Assembly (NCBI RefSeq): GCF_000307875.1
Contig: NZ_AJLS01000055.1
Coordinates: 62,001-126,000 of the forward strand
Length of the DNA stretch: 64,000 nt
Direction: 5' to 3'
Source: Neobacillus bataviensis LMG 21833
Lineage (GTDB): Bacteria > Bacillota > Bacilli > Bacillales > Cytobacillaceae
The position numbers and the translations under genes are program-made. Positions 16,485-24,975 of the stretch are shown here, piece by piece. How positions within the stretch are numbered: the first letter of the stretch is position 1; every line of letters begins with the position of its first letter. Under the pieces are notes generated by a model that saw nothing but the letters and a program-made list of their open reading frames with translations, did no database searches and was not told where the DNA came from.

Positions 16485-17729
16485 ATGGTTCCTCAAAATA
16501 TGGGGAGTGAAACAAATATTAAACTTCCTTTCTCATTTATCTTTTTTAGTTTAATTTCACTTGTCCTTTCCCAAATTCTATTACTTGTAAATGGACAATT
16601 GATGGCAGACGGGAGCTTTAGGATCCCGCAAATCTGGTCATCAGCCCATTTATTAGTGCTGGGCTGGGCGTTAATGGTCGCAATGGGTGCGATGTACCAG
16701 CTGGTACCTGTGGCATTCCTAACGAAAATATGGAATGAGAAATTCGGTTTTGTTCAATTTTTCGTAACTGCAGCCGGCATTGCCACATTCTCGGGGATGC
16801 TCTATTGGTCACCGAAAGATGCCTTAATACCCGGTATCATCACATTAATTGGGATATTAATGTTTTTATTTCAAATGTTTATGACTTTAAAAGCACAAGC
16901 GAAACCAACCATTTTAACCGCATTTGTCGGGACGGCATTAATTTGTTTGTTTATGACGATTTCATTAGGGATTACATTGGTCTATTGCTTAAAAACGGGG
17001 TTTGGTGCTGAATACTATCAACCGATTTTTAAAAGCCATTTATTAATGGGTGTTACCGGCTGGTTTACCCTGTTAATTTTCGGATTTTCCTATAAGATGG
17101 TACCAATGTTTTCTTTGTCCCATGGATTCCCAATGGTACAGGCAAAATATGTTTATGGATTTTATGTTACCGGTCTTGTTGCAACATTGATTTCTTTCTT
17201 TACCGATAGCAGTATCTTGTTGAAATTTGGGTTCTTTTTATTATTTGCAGGCTTTTCCATTTTTAGCTGGCATATTAGCATTATCATCAAAAAAAGATTA
17301 AAGAAAAAGCTGGATAAACCATTTACGTTTTCTTTAATTGCCATTGGGTTAGGTTCTATCATTCATTTGGCCGCATTTGTATTATTGTGGAGTCACCATT
17401 TTAGTGCACTTATCGGCCCGCTTATCTATCTTTATCTTTTACTTTGGATTGTCCTAAGCATTGTCGGATATTTATATAAAATTGCTCCATTCCTTTGGTG
17501 GACGTATAAATACAGTAATGAAATTGGTAAAGCAAAGGTTCCGACGTTAAAAGAGATGATGAATGAAAAAATCATTACCCCTGTCCTTTCCATCTTTATT
17601 GCGGCAGTTCTTATTGTGTTTTGTGCATTGGCCATGAAGTCAGCCCTGCTCTTTAACATTGGACAGTTCGTACTATCAATCATGTTTATCATAATCGCAG
17701 TTAGTATCTTAAGCGTTCTAAAAAAATAG
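16485..17729 (+). CDS. Haem-copper-oxidase-like multi-span membrane protein, function unknown
   Basis: 414 residues with about 12 membrane spans. Conserved-looking histidines lie in helices: SSAHLLVLGWALM (about residue 52), KSHLLMGVTGWFTLL (about 185), MFSLSHGFPM and LLWSHHF. The H-x2-LGW pattern recalls haem-binding helices of haem-copper oxidase and NO reductase subunit I, but the full set of CuB/FeB histidines is not present, so an ordinary oxidase is unlikely. The operon neighbours (Crp/Fnr, DUF2249, DUF59) suggest a role in NO handling or assembly. ATG 16485 follows GAAGGTG. Confidence 0.6.
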   Translation: MVPQNMGSETNIKLPFSFIFFSLISLVLSQILLLVNGQLMADGSFRIPQIWSSAHLLVLGWALMVAMGAMYQLVPVAFLTKIWNEKFGFVQFFVTAAGIATFSGMLYWSPKDALIPGIITLIGILMFLFQMFMTLKAQAKPTILTAFVGTALICLFMTISLGITLVYCLKTGFGAEYYQPIFKSHLLMGVTGWFTLLIFGFSYKMVPMFSLSHGFPMVQAKYVYGFYVTGLVATLISFFTDSSILLKFGFFLLFAGFSIFSWHISIIIKKRLKKKLDKPFTFSLIAIGLGSIIHLAAFVLLWSHHFSALIGPLIYLYLLLWIVLSIVGYLYKIAPFLWWTYKYSNEIGKAKVPTLKEMMNEKIITPVLSIFIAAVLIVFCALAMKSALLFNIGQFVLSIMFIIIAVSILSVLKK

Positions 17730-17742
17730 TGAGGTGTTTATC

Positions 17743-18045
17743 ATGAATTTAGAAGAAAGAATCCTTGAAGAATTAAAAAGTGTTTATGATCCGGAATTAA
17801 ATATCAACGTTGTGGATTTAGGCTTAATTTATGGTATTGGGATTACTGATGAGAACGATGTTACCATTACGATGACCCTGACAACACCTGGATGCCCGCT
17901 TCATGACAGCATTACAAGAGGTGTACGCTATTCTGTCGAAGGAATCGAAGAAACTAGAAATGTAGAGGTTAATCTTGTCTGGGAGCCAGCTTGGTCACCT
18001 GACAAAATGACCGCAGAAGGGAAAAGTTATTTAGGGATGAGATAA
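17743..18045 (+). CDS. DUF59/MIP18-family Fe-S assembly-type protein
   Basis: 100 residues of the DUF59 fold, with ELKSVYDPELNINVVDLGLI and the cysteine in TTPGCPLHDSI. Relatives (SufT, PaaD, YitW) help mature Fe-S proteins. ATG 17743 has GAGGTG six bases before it; GTG at 17734 is less likely. As the last gene of the Crp/Fnr-DUF2249 operon it may mature a metal centre in the membrane protein upstream; this is inference. A strong terminator follows. Confidence 0.82.
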   Translation: MNLEERILEELKSVYDPELNINVVDLGLIYGIGITDENDVTITMTLTTPGCPLHDSITRGVRYSVEGIEETRNVEVNLVWEPAWSPDKMTAEGKSYLGMR

Positions 18046-18050
18046 ACAGA

Positions 18051-18070
18051 GAAAAGCTGAAGCTGGACAA
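18051..18070. repeat. Remnant of the GC-rich repeat
   Basis: GAAAAGCTGAAGCTGGACAA keeps only the two termini (AAAAGC and GAAGCTGGACA) of the element at 446-569. It lies six bases after the DUF59 stop codon, the same kind of position as the copies at 10109 and 30807. Confidence 0.5.
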
Positions 18071-18073
18071 AAA

Positions 18074-18111
18074 AGCAGGAAGCACTCGTAAAGAGAGCTT
18101 CCTGCTTTTTT
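18074..18111. terminator. Terminator between the DUF59 gene and ypvA
   Basis: AGCAGGAAGC and GCTTCCTGCT form a 10-bp stem followed by TTTTT on the plus strand; AAAAAGCAGG on the other side makes it bidirectional. It contains the ypvA stop codon. Confidence 0.88.
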
Positions 18112-20035
18112 AACCTTCTGTTGGTGTTGTTGGCAGTGCTTCTGTAACACTTTGTAAAACAAAAGAATCGATTTCTTCATCTATCATGATATGAACCGTT
18201 CCCCGGTCATGCTCACTTCGAATTAATCGTCCTATACCCTGACGCAACCTGAGAAGCATATACGGTAAATCAACCTCTAAGAATGGATTATCTACCCCTT
18301 CTCTCTTTGCCGTAAAAACCGGATCATTTGGCGGGAAAGGAAGTGAAAAAATCAAGACATTTTCAAGTGATCTTCCTGGAATATCAAGACCTTCCCAGAG
18401 ATGAATGGAACAAAGTATCGCATGCTCCTCATTTTGAAATTTCGAAACGAGAGTGCTGATCTCCTCTTCCCCTTCAAAATAAATGGGATAGGAAATGACC
18501 CCTGCCATCTGCTTTTTAAGCTCTGACAATTCTTCCTTATTATTTAAAAGAATCAGGGCCCGGCCTTCTGATTGCTGTACCATTTTTATCAGATAATAAA
18601 TTTTATCTTCCATGCTGCCTTTTGGAAACCGCGGGAGGAAGATGTCCATCTTTTCATCATAGGCAAATGGTGAGGCAACTGTAAAGGATAGGTAATCCTT
18701 CACCCCAAGACTATTTGCAATATAATCAAAGGATTTTTGATTTGACAGTGTTGCTGATGAGAATATAAACGGCTTTTGCTGTGAGAACACTTCTTCACGC
18801 ATCACTTCTTCGACCATTTTCGGCATAATTACAAGTGTCCGTTCGCCGCCACCTTCTTCAAACCAGGTGATCCCGTTCAGTTCTTGTAGGAATAGTGATA
18901 ACGAGTAGGTGATTTGCTCCAAATATTCCTCAACAATTTTTAAATCATATTCATTAATGACAAATAACTCACTTTCAAAAACAAGCTCCTCTTCCAAGGC
19001 TTGCAGAGTTGAAAGTAACTTCCTGCACGTCTTTAATACCAGGGGATGCTTCGTAATGATTTGTTTTTCAGAGCCTTTTTGCAGCACAGAAAATTGGGAA
19101 ATGGAGTCAAAAAACGCTTCATTGTCTAAAAGGGCATCTTCTATCGTGTACAATGTTTTTTCACGGACTTCATTTTCCATTAACCTTGTAAGGAGTGTAT
19201 CCAACGTATAATCTGTAAAACGGTAGCTTAATGCTTTTTGCGCCGCATATTCCAGAAGATGGCCTTCATCAAATACAACGGAGGAATGCTCCGGTAAAAG
19301 CGGCAGCTGTCCCTCACGCTTTCTCGATTCCTTTGTCCAAATATGTTCCATATAAAAGTCATGAGAACAGATAATTAAATCAGTTGAATGTCTGTAAAAT
19401 TCCCGGTGCAATGTCAATCCGCAGCGATGACGTTTATCACAGGAAAAACAATCCTGCAGAGGATCCCAATTGAGATTGCTCCATAATTCATCAGTTAAAT
19501 GAGGATAATCGCGTCTGTCACCGTATCTTTCAAAAGACTGCATTGAGCCTTCCATGTGGATAAAATCGGGCAGTTTTTGATAAATATCGGATATCTCATC
19601 TGAAAAATCTTGATTCCGAACCTGATCAAGTTTCTTAAGACACAAGTATTGATCCCGCGATTTTGCCAGGCGAGTATCAATATTTAACCCAAGTACCTTC
19701 TCAAGCTTGGCAATATCCCCTTCTTTTTTCACTAGCTGCTCGATAAGAGACTCGTCCGCACAGGCGATTACTGCGGGCCTATTTGTGTACCTTGCATACA
19801 TAATGGAATAGAGCAAATAAACAATTGTTTTCCCGGTTCCAACACCCGCTTCTGCGAACATTATTTTTTTATCCTTGAAGGCTTTTTCTAATTGAAAAGC
19901 CATATAAATTTGTTCATCCCTTAGTTCAAATCCGGCTTCAGGCAAGATATCATAAAATAGATCACCAATCCACTCGGCTAATTTATCATAAAAGGATTCT
20001 GTTTTGGAAACTTCAAACGGCATCCGGTTTTGCAT
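18110..20035 (-). CDS. ypvA: DinG/XPD-like ATP-dependent helicase YpvA
   Basis: 641 residues. Walker A GVGTGKT lies near residue 65 and the DEGH box is in VVFDEGHLLEY. Between them sit the four cysteines expected for an XPD-type 4Fe-4S cluster (QYLCLKK, then CFSCDKRHRC). Motif VI is in RLRQGIGRLIRS. It is a superfamily 2 5'-3' helicase, probably for repair of unusual DNA structures, and has no exonuclease domain, unlike the DinG at 40111. GAGGGGAGGG precedes the ATG. A DUF59-type Fe-S factor is encoded next door on the other strand. Confidence 0.9.
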   Translation of the reverse strand: MQNRMPFEVSKTESFYDKLAEWIGDLFYDILPEAGFELRDEQIYMAFQLEKAFKDKKIMFAEAGVGTGKTIVYLLYSIMYARYTNRPAVIACADESLIEQLVKKEGDIAKLEKVLGLNIDTRLAKSRDQYLCLKKLDQVRNQDFSDEISDIYQKLPDFIHMEGSMQSFERYGDRRDYPHLTDELWSNLNWDPLQDCFSCDKRHRCGLTLHREFYRHSTDLIICSHDFYMEHIWTKESRKREGQLPLLPEHSSVVFDEGHLLEYAAQKALSYRFTDYTLDTLLTRLMENEVREKTLYTIEDALLDNEAFFDSISQFSVLQKGSEKQIITKHPLVLKTCRKLLSTLQALEEELVFESELFVINEYDLKIVEEYLEQITYSLSLFLQELNGITWFEEGGGERTLVIMPKMVEEVMREEVFSQQKPFIFSSATLSNQKSFDYIANSLGVKDYLSFTVASPFAYDEKMDIFLPRFPKGSMEDKIYYLIKMVQQSEGRALILLNNKEELSELKKQMAGVISYPIYFEGEEEISTLVSKFQNEEHAILCSIHLWEGLDIPGRSLENVLIFSLPFPPNDPVFTAKREGVDNPFLEVDLPYMLLRLRQGIGRLIRSEHDRGTVHIMIDEEIDSFVLQSVTEALPTTPTEG

Positions 20036-20109
20036 GTTGACCCTCCCCTAAAAAGAATAGCGCCAAAAATGACGCTAACTGTTAATCATTCTTGTATGGT
20101 TAATTTGTT

Positions 20110-21252
20110 TTAATTACTTTGACGTGGAGGTCTTTTTCCCCAATATTGATATAAATCTGTACGGATAAATCCATTAAACAGTTTGCGTTTCTTTGTTGCT
20201 GGTTTACCGTAAAGTTGCTCAAATCCTTCATTCGAGGTCATGATATAGATGGACCAGGTGTCAAGCTTACTGAATGCCTGTCCCATTTCCTTATACATCT
20301 GCTCCACAGCCTTTTTATCCCCCAGTCGTTCACCGTAAGGAGGGTTTCCAACAATCACCCCGTATTCCTTGCTTGTTGAAATATCTCTGACCTGCATTTG
20401 CTTAAACTGAATGATATCAGCAAAACCAGCCTCGAAAGCATTCTCTTGAGCGATTTTTACCATTCGGTGGTCAATATCAGAACCGGTAATGTCTAAAGGC
20501 TGATCGTAATTTGCCAAATCTTCGGCTTCATTCCGTGCTGCATCCCAAATCGTGGGTGATATCCATTTCCAGCCTTCTGAAACAAATTCACGGTTAAAAC
20601 CTGGTGCAATATTTTGTCCGATCATTGCCGCTTCAATCGGAATTGTCCCTGAGCCGCAGAATGGGTCGATAAAGGGACTGTCAGCCTTCCAATTAGTTAA
20701 CATCACAAGGGCGGCTGCAAGTGTTTCCTTTAAAGGAGCTTCACCTTGGTCAATACGGTAGCCACGTTTATGAAGCCCTTGACCGCTTGTATCAATGGTG
20801 ATGGTTGCAACATCCTTTAGCAAGGCGACTTCAATCCGGTAAAGGGCACCTGTTTCCTCAAACCAGGTACTCCGTTTATAGTGTTTTTTCAGACGTTCCA
20901 CTACTGCCTTTTTGACGATCGCTTGGCAATCAGAAACACTAAAAAGTTTCGATTTTACAGATTTCCCGATGACAGGAAATTCCGCATCTTCAGGCAGGAA
21001 TTCTTCCCATGGCAGTGCTTTAGTCTTTTCAAATAATTCATCAAAGGTAAATGCCTTGAATTCACCCACCTTGATTTTTATTCTGTCAGCCGTTCTGAGC
21101 CACAAATTACTGCGGGCAATTGCAGTTTCGTCCCCTGTATAGGTAACCTTGCCATTCTCAACCTCACAGTCGTAACCTAACGACCTAACCTCTTTTGCTA
21201 CTAAGGCCTCAAGTCCCATCGCCGCTGTAGCAATTATTTGATAATTTCCCAT
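20110..21252 (-). CDS. ypsC: THUMP-domain 23S rRNA methyltransferase YpsC
   Basis: 380 residues: an N-terminal THUMP domain (about 45-155), then a Rossmann methyltransferase domain. DPFCGSGTIPIEAAM binds S-adenosylmethionine and NPPYGERL is the N6/N2 purine methyltransferase motif. The family modifies guanine in 23S rRNA (RlmL-like). It lies next to rnpB and gpsB as in B. subtilis. AGGGTGAAAAA precedes the ATG. The start MGNYQIIATAAMGLEAL is standard for the family. Confidence 0.92.
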   Translation of the reverse strand: MGNYQIIATAAMGLEALVAKEVRSLGYDCEVENGKVTYTGDETAIARSNLWLRTADRIKIKVGEFKAFTFDELFEKTKALPWEEFLPEDAEFPVIGKSVKSKLFSVSDCQAIVKKAVVERLKKHYKRSTWFEETGALYRIEVALLKDVATITIDTSGQGLHKRGYRIDQGEAPLKETLAAALVMLTNWKADSPFIDPFCGSGTIPIEAAMIGQNIAPGFNREFVSEGWKWISPTIWDAARNEAEDLANYDQPLDITGSDIDHRMVKIAQENAFEAGFADIIQFKQMQVRDISTSKEYGVIVGNPPYGERLGDKKAVEQMYKEMGQAFSKLDTWSIYIMTSNEGFEQLYGKPATKKRKLFNGFIRTDLYQYWGKRPPRQSN

Positions 21253-21361
21253 TTTTTCACCCTTAAAGTTAAATTGTTATGTATGTTCCATTTTCTATTT
21301 GTTAAGATATATTCGCTACCATTATTGACAAAAAACTTATCTGAAATGCAATTATAACCAA

Positions 21362-21389
21362 TAAAAAAGCTCCCCATATCAGGAGAGCC
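21362..21389 (-). terminator. rnpB terminator
   Basis: Minus-strand GGCTCTCC-TGATAT-GGGGAGCT followed by TTTTTTAT, about 25 bases after the mature 3' end of the RNase P RNA. Confidence 0.85.
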
Positions 21390-21410
21390 GTTACATCCTA
21401 GCATACTATC

Positions 21411-21835
21411 CCATTAATAACGTTCTGTAAGCCATGTTCTGTACCAGAGTACTGCAAACGGCAAAAATGCCTCGTACTTAGGTGGTAATCATCTATCTAC
21501 AGATCCTCATTGGAATCTGTCCTTCTCCTCGTTCAATTCCTCAGAGAAAGCGCCCCTACCATAATTTGGGTTTCTCGCTCGTGGGGTTTACCCGTTCCAC
21601 CCTTTCTATTTCTAGAAAGGCTACGTCACTGTGGCACTTTTATAGGTATTCATACCATATCCAAGAAGGACTTAGGTATTTTCCCGGCCGTCAGCTGAGT
21701 ATACACCCAACTGCCCTAGCTTATCTTTTCGCTAGGCACGAACACTACGAGCATCTCAGCCCGTGCGAGCATGGACTTTCCTCAACAAATAGCATGAAGC
21801 TATATTGCAGCGATTACCCGAACGTCATTAATGAT
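21411..21835 (-). ncRNA. rnpB: RNase P RNA, type B
   Basis: On the minus strand the conserved type B segments occur in order: ACGTTCGGGTAATCGCTGCA, GAGGAAAGTCCATGCTCGCA, GTGCCTAGCGAA, AAAAGTGCCACAGTGACG, GGTAAACCCC, GAGCGAGAAACCCAAATT, GGAGAAGGACAG and CATGGCTTACAGAACGTT. The ends pair as helix P1 (CATTAATGACGTT with AACGTTATTAATG). About 425 nt, close to the family length. It is the ribozyme that matures tRNA 5' ends. It lies between ypsC and gpsB, the conserved Bacillus site. Exact ends are estimated from P1. Confidence 0.96.
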
Positions 21836-21843
21836 ACTTTATT

Positions 21844-21872
21844 ATTATATGTATTTCCTGCTGTTTATTCAA
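21844..21872 (-). promoter_or_regulatory. rnpB sigma-A promoter
   Basis: TTGAAT (21872-21867), 17-base spacer, TATAAT (21849-21844), which predicts a start near 21837, matching the P1 5' end. Confidence 0.85.
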
Positions 21873-21904
21873 TAGTTTTTATTAGGAAATCCCGGTACAA
21901 TTTG

Positions 21905-22207
21905 TCAATCGTATAATTTACTGCCAAAAACATGCTTTTCCAGATTAGATAATCGTTTTAAAATATCAAAATTTGTCGTACCTGCAGGTTGCGCCACGGG
22001 CTGTCGCTTCGATGACTCCTCAAGCTGTTTACGTAGTCTTAGGTTTTCTTGCTGCAGATCCTCTATTTCTTGATGGAACGTTTCATAATCTTTAATAATT
22101 AAATCCAAGAATTTATCGACATCTTCTTGTTTATAACCTCTAACACCTGTCTTAAACTCTTTTTCTAAAATATCCTTAGCTGTTAATTTCACTTTATCAG
22201 CCAACAT
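21905..22207 (-). CDS. gpsB: Cell-division and wall-growth coordinator GpsB
   Basis: 100 residues. The N-terminal DivIVA-like coiled coil begins [18 protein letters not shown] and contains [13 protein letters not shown], the signature of the GpsB/DivIVA membrane-binding domain. A variable linker is followed by the C-terminal trimer helix [17 protein letters not shown]. GpsB shuttles the class A penicillin-binding protein PonA between septum and side wall; ponA is in this window at 32679. AGGTGATTTGA precedes the ATG. The rnpB promoter begins only about 30 bases past its stop. Confidence 0.95.
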   Translation of the reverse strand: MLADKVKLTAKDILEKEFKTGVRGYKQEDVDKFLDLIIKDYETFHQEIEDLQQENLRLRKQLEESSKRQPVAQPAGTTNFDILKRLSNLEKHVFGSKLYD

Positions 22208-22309
22208 TCAAATCACCTCAAGTTTAGCCAATCATTACCTATTATTTTTTCAAAAATAAGTCCTTTTGTCAATTTCTTTTGTTTTTAAATTAAACTGCCT
22301 ATAAATTCC

Positions 22310-22870
22310 CTAAAAATCAGACTGTTTAATTTGCTCTTCCTCCACAACCATTTGTAAATCGTAAAATGTGATCAACTCAATTGGGTATGACTGTTTTCTC
22401 TGATATTGAACGGCCATTTCGTATATATATTTCGGGCTACCTTCCTTTTCTTGATCGTAAAGAAGAAGGAGTCCATCGCTCTTTTCGATAAAGAATTGAT
22501 TTTTCAAGCGAAATTGCCACGGCTTCTCATACCCCTTTTTCGATACGGAGTCGATGTAATCTGCCCCAGCCAAAACAGATTCGTACCATTCCTTATTTAT
22601 TTCATTCCAAGATGACTCTTGGTCAAGAAACGGCGTGATTACTGCTAGCTTTAACTCAGGAAACTCCATCTGCAAATCAAATACAACCTCTGCTGCCCAA
22701 AGCTCTACCCCCAATTGACCGCTGATCAAAACCCATTCTAACCCTTCTTCGATTATTGGCAGCAATGATTTCTTTAATGCAGCCTTAATATAAAAAACAG
22801 ATGGATGGTCTTTTTTAAAAATGCCTAATTCAAATGGTTTATAACCTGAAATGGCCAGTACTTTACTCAA
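22310..22870 (-). CDS. ypsA: SLOG-superfamily protein YpsA (DUF1273)
   Basis: 186 residues; starts [38 protein letters not shown] and [10 protein letters not shown] fit the Rossmann-like SLOG fold that binds nucleotide-type ligands. B. subtilis YpsA has been linked to cell division and oxidative stress resistance; its ligand is not firmly known. The gene lies next to gpsB in many Firmicutes, as here. The ribosome site AAGGAG is placed well upstream of ATG. Confidence 0.9.
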   Translation of the reverse strand: MSKVLAISGYKPFELGIFKKDHPSVFYIKAALKKSLLPIIEEGLEWVLISGQLGVELWAAEVVFDLQMEFPELKLAVITPFLDQESSWNEINKEWYESVLAGADYIDSVSKKGYEKPWQFRLKNQFFIEKSDGLLLLYDQEKEGSPKYIYEMAVQYQRKQSYPIELITFYDLQMVVEEEQIKQSDF

Positions 22871-22996
22871 GAATGTTCTCCTTACCTAAAATTTTTTTTA
22901 AAATGGACAAACATTTTTTTTTAAAAAGCATATCATAAAAGTAAACAACAATAAAAAGCAAGGGCTAAAGAGCCCTTGCAAATCACATAAACCCTG

Positions 22997-23374
22997 TTAA
23001 GGTCTAGGTCCCATAAATGGTCCCGGTGCGAAGCCTGGGCCGCCTGGTGCGAAGCCTGGGCCTCCAAACCCTGGGCCTCCCATTCCAAAACCTGGACCTC
23101 CTGCTCCGAACCCTGGACCTCCCATTCCGAAGCCTGGGCCTCCAGCCCCGAAACCTGGGGCACACGGGTTACAACAGTTGATATGCTGATTGCATACATC
23201 TTCACAGCATGAAGCCGTTTCTGTACAGTAATGTTTATGTTGGTACATATGATGATTGACAGTTGTAACGTGTGTTGGATGAATATGCGGCACCACCGTT
23301 GTTGAGAAAGTGTTGTTCACAATCTGCTGAGTCGGATGAATGACTGGCGGTGCGAAATTTGTTCCTAGATACAT
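22997..23374 (-). CDS. cotD: CotD-family spore coat protein with a Gly-Pro-Phe repeat tail
   Basis: 125 residues. The first part has the CotD pattern PPVIHPTQQIVNNTFS, VVPHIHPTHVTTVNHHM and HKHYCTETASCC, rich in His and Cys. Residues from about 76 onward are imperfect repeats of GPGFGxGG/GPGFAPGG. CotD is an inner spore coat component made in the mother cell. The position beside ypsA and mrfB is as in B. subtilis. The repeat tail is longer than in B. subtilis CotD. AGGGAGAGC precedes the ATG. Confidence 0.87.
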   Translation of the reverse strand: MYLGTNFAPPVIHPTQQIVNNTFSTTVVPHIHPTHVTTVNHHMYQHKHYCTETASCCEDVCNQHINCCNPCAPGFGAGGPGFGMGGPGFGAGGPGFGMGGPGFGGPGFAPGGPGFAPGPFMGPRP

Positions 23375-23504
23375 ATTTTTGCTCTCCCTTCAAATATTCT
23401 GTTTACATTAACAGCCTATGATAGGGGAGTTACTCTTGTACTAAGGAAAATACCTATTTTTCATTCAACAGACGATATTAGGTAAAATAATTTTTATGAT
23501 TTTC

Positions 23505-23600
23505 TTACAGCATCGAATAAAAGCTATCTTTTAAGCTTGTAAAAACAACGGCAGTAAGGCAGACAACGATAAAAAATAAAAATAAAATCGTTTTATACAT
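23505..23600 (-). CDS. 31-residue putative membrane mini-protein
   Basis: ATG 23600 to TAA 23505. The product begins MYKTILFLFFIVVCLTAVVF and ends SLKDSFYSML: one membrane span and a short polar tail. GGAG is spaced 8 bases before the ATG. It sits alone between cotD and mrfB on the same strand. I recognise no family. The good ribosome site and hydrophobic pattern support it, but a 31-codon frame can arise by chance. Confidence 0.45.
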   Translation of the reverse strand: MYKTILFLFFIVVCLTAVVFTSLKDSFYSML

Positions 23601-23712
23601 ATTACCAGCTCCATAAGGTTTTAATGGTCGCTTTTTCACAACCCAATTTCACATTTTACCGTTTTCATCTAGGATAAACAATATGGAATTACTGGATTTC
23701 ATCATAAAATTA

Positions 23713-24975
23713 TTAAGATTTTGTGACATATTTTCGTTCTAGCCGTTTTAGCCTTTTTTCAAACTGATCTAATGTCATGTGACTCTTCCATTTAGTCGGA
23801 GTATTAGATTGTGTTATTTGTGTTATCGCTTTCTGACAATAAACTATAGCAAGTTTATAATCTATAATTCGATGCTCATGAATTTTAGCAAGCTCCAATA
23901 ATGCCTCTGAGCTCATCTGAATTTCACCGCAATCGACAACCTCAAGGAACAATTTCCGCGCATTTTCCCAATTCCGTTCTTTTTTGTGCTGAAATGCCAA
24001 AATATGCTTTGCCTGATAGGATGTAGGATCTTTGCCGTTTGTCAGTTTGCTTAATACTTTTTCTGCTTCGTTTTTTTCTCCTAACGAGACAAACCAACGC
24101 CCCACTTCATAGATTTCAGGTCTTGTTTGATTCCGGTCAATCCCATGAAGTTGGAAAGTTAAATGGCTGTATAATGTAACGAGCGATAAAATGTCGATTT
24201 CATTATGTTTAAGAACTCCGAGCATGCCTTCAGGCTTTTTACTTTCAATAAAATCAAAATAAATCATAGGCGCCAAAAAGCCGGGAATATCGTCCGTTCT
24301 TTCCACCCCTAAAACCTCTTTCTCCACAATTGCCAGTTTCATCCGGTCTAATTTATGTTTCCAAAGTCTTCTTGCCGCATGAAAAAGATCAAAATGACCA
24401 AATTCAGGCAGCTTCGGAACATGCTCCCTTACAAGGGTATGCCTTGTCTTTACCTGGGGCCAATCAAACGATTTTCCATTGTAGGTAACAAGCGTACGAT
24501 AATTCACTTTTTCTAAAAAGCTTTGATATAGAGGAACTTCTGCACCCGGATGCGGTAGAATATGCTGTCTTAGGACTAACTGGTCACCTGCAATACTGGC
24601 ATATCCAAGAATAAAAATCGTATTCCCAACCCCGCCGCCAAGTCCGGTTGTTTCCGTGTCAAAAAAGAACAAATCTCCAGCCTGATGACCCTGTGCCGAT
24701 AATGGGTGACTGATTGGCTCCTTATTCCAAATGTCAACTGCAGTGAGAAAATCTCGAAAGCAATAATGCCCGTGCTGTTGTGAGAGTGGATATTTCACTT
24801 CCCTTATTAAGCAATAATTTTCATCGATAAAATAGGGATAAACATTTTCTTGCTCCCATTTTTTACGAAAAGGCACTTCCGTTACTAACGGAACGGAGGG
24901 TTGCAAAATTTTTTCCGGTGCAGTCCGGGCGGATAAATGAGGCTTTAGGCGATCTAACTTACTCTTTAATGACAT
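23713..24975 (-). CDS. mrfB: MrfB (YprB) DEDD-type exonuclease of mitomycin repair
   Basis: 420 residues. The N-terminal half is an RNase H-like exonuclease: FFFDTETTGLGGG (DxE), LVTYNGKSFDWP, and a final HNEIDILSL motif. The C-terminal part is TPR-like (residues about 290-410). In B. subtilis MrfA and MrfB act together in a UvrABC-independent pathway that removes mitomycin C lesions. The start overlaps the mrfA stop by 10 bases, so the two are coupled. Acidic catalytic residues all appear intact. Confidence 0.92.
   Translation of the reverse strand: MSLKSKLDRLKPHLSARTAPEKILQPSVPLVTEVPFRKKWEQENVYPYFIDENYCLIREVKYPLSQQHGHYCFRDFLTAVDIWNKEPISHPLSAQGHQAGDLFFFDTETTGLGGGVGNTIFILGYASIAGDQLVLRQHILPHPGAEVPLYQSFLEKVNYRTLVTYNGKSFDWPQVKTRHTLVREHVPKLPEFGHFDLFHAARRLWKHKLDRMKLAIVEKEVLGVERTDDIPGFLAPMIYFDFIESKKPEGMLGVLKHNEIDILSLVTLYSHLTFQLHGIDRNQTRPEIYEVGRWFVSLGEKNEAEKVLSKLTNGKDPTSYQAKHILAFQHKKERNWENARKLFLEVVDCGEIQMSSEALLELAKIHEHRIIDYKLAIVYCQKAITQITQSNTPTKWKSHMTLDQFEKRLKRLERKYVTKS

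Noticed and set aside
21482-21916. 144-codon plus-strand frame.
   Set aside because: It is antisense to the RNase P RNA, which fully explains the sequence conservation.
23016-23160. Repeat block in cotD as a CRISPR array.
   Set aside because: Units are short, adjacent and in frame with the protein; there are no spacers and no cas genes.
22933-23205. 90-codon minus-strand frame rich in Gln, Ala and Glu.
   Set aside because: It is an alternative frame of the cotD repeat tail; repeats open spurious frames.
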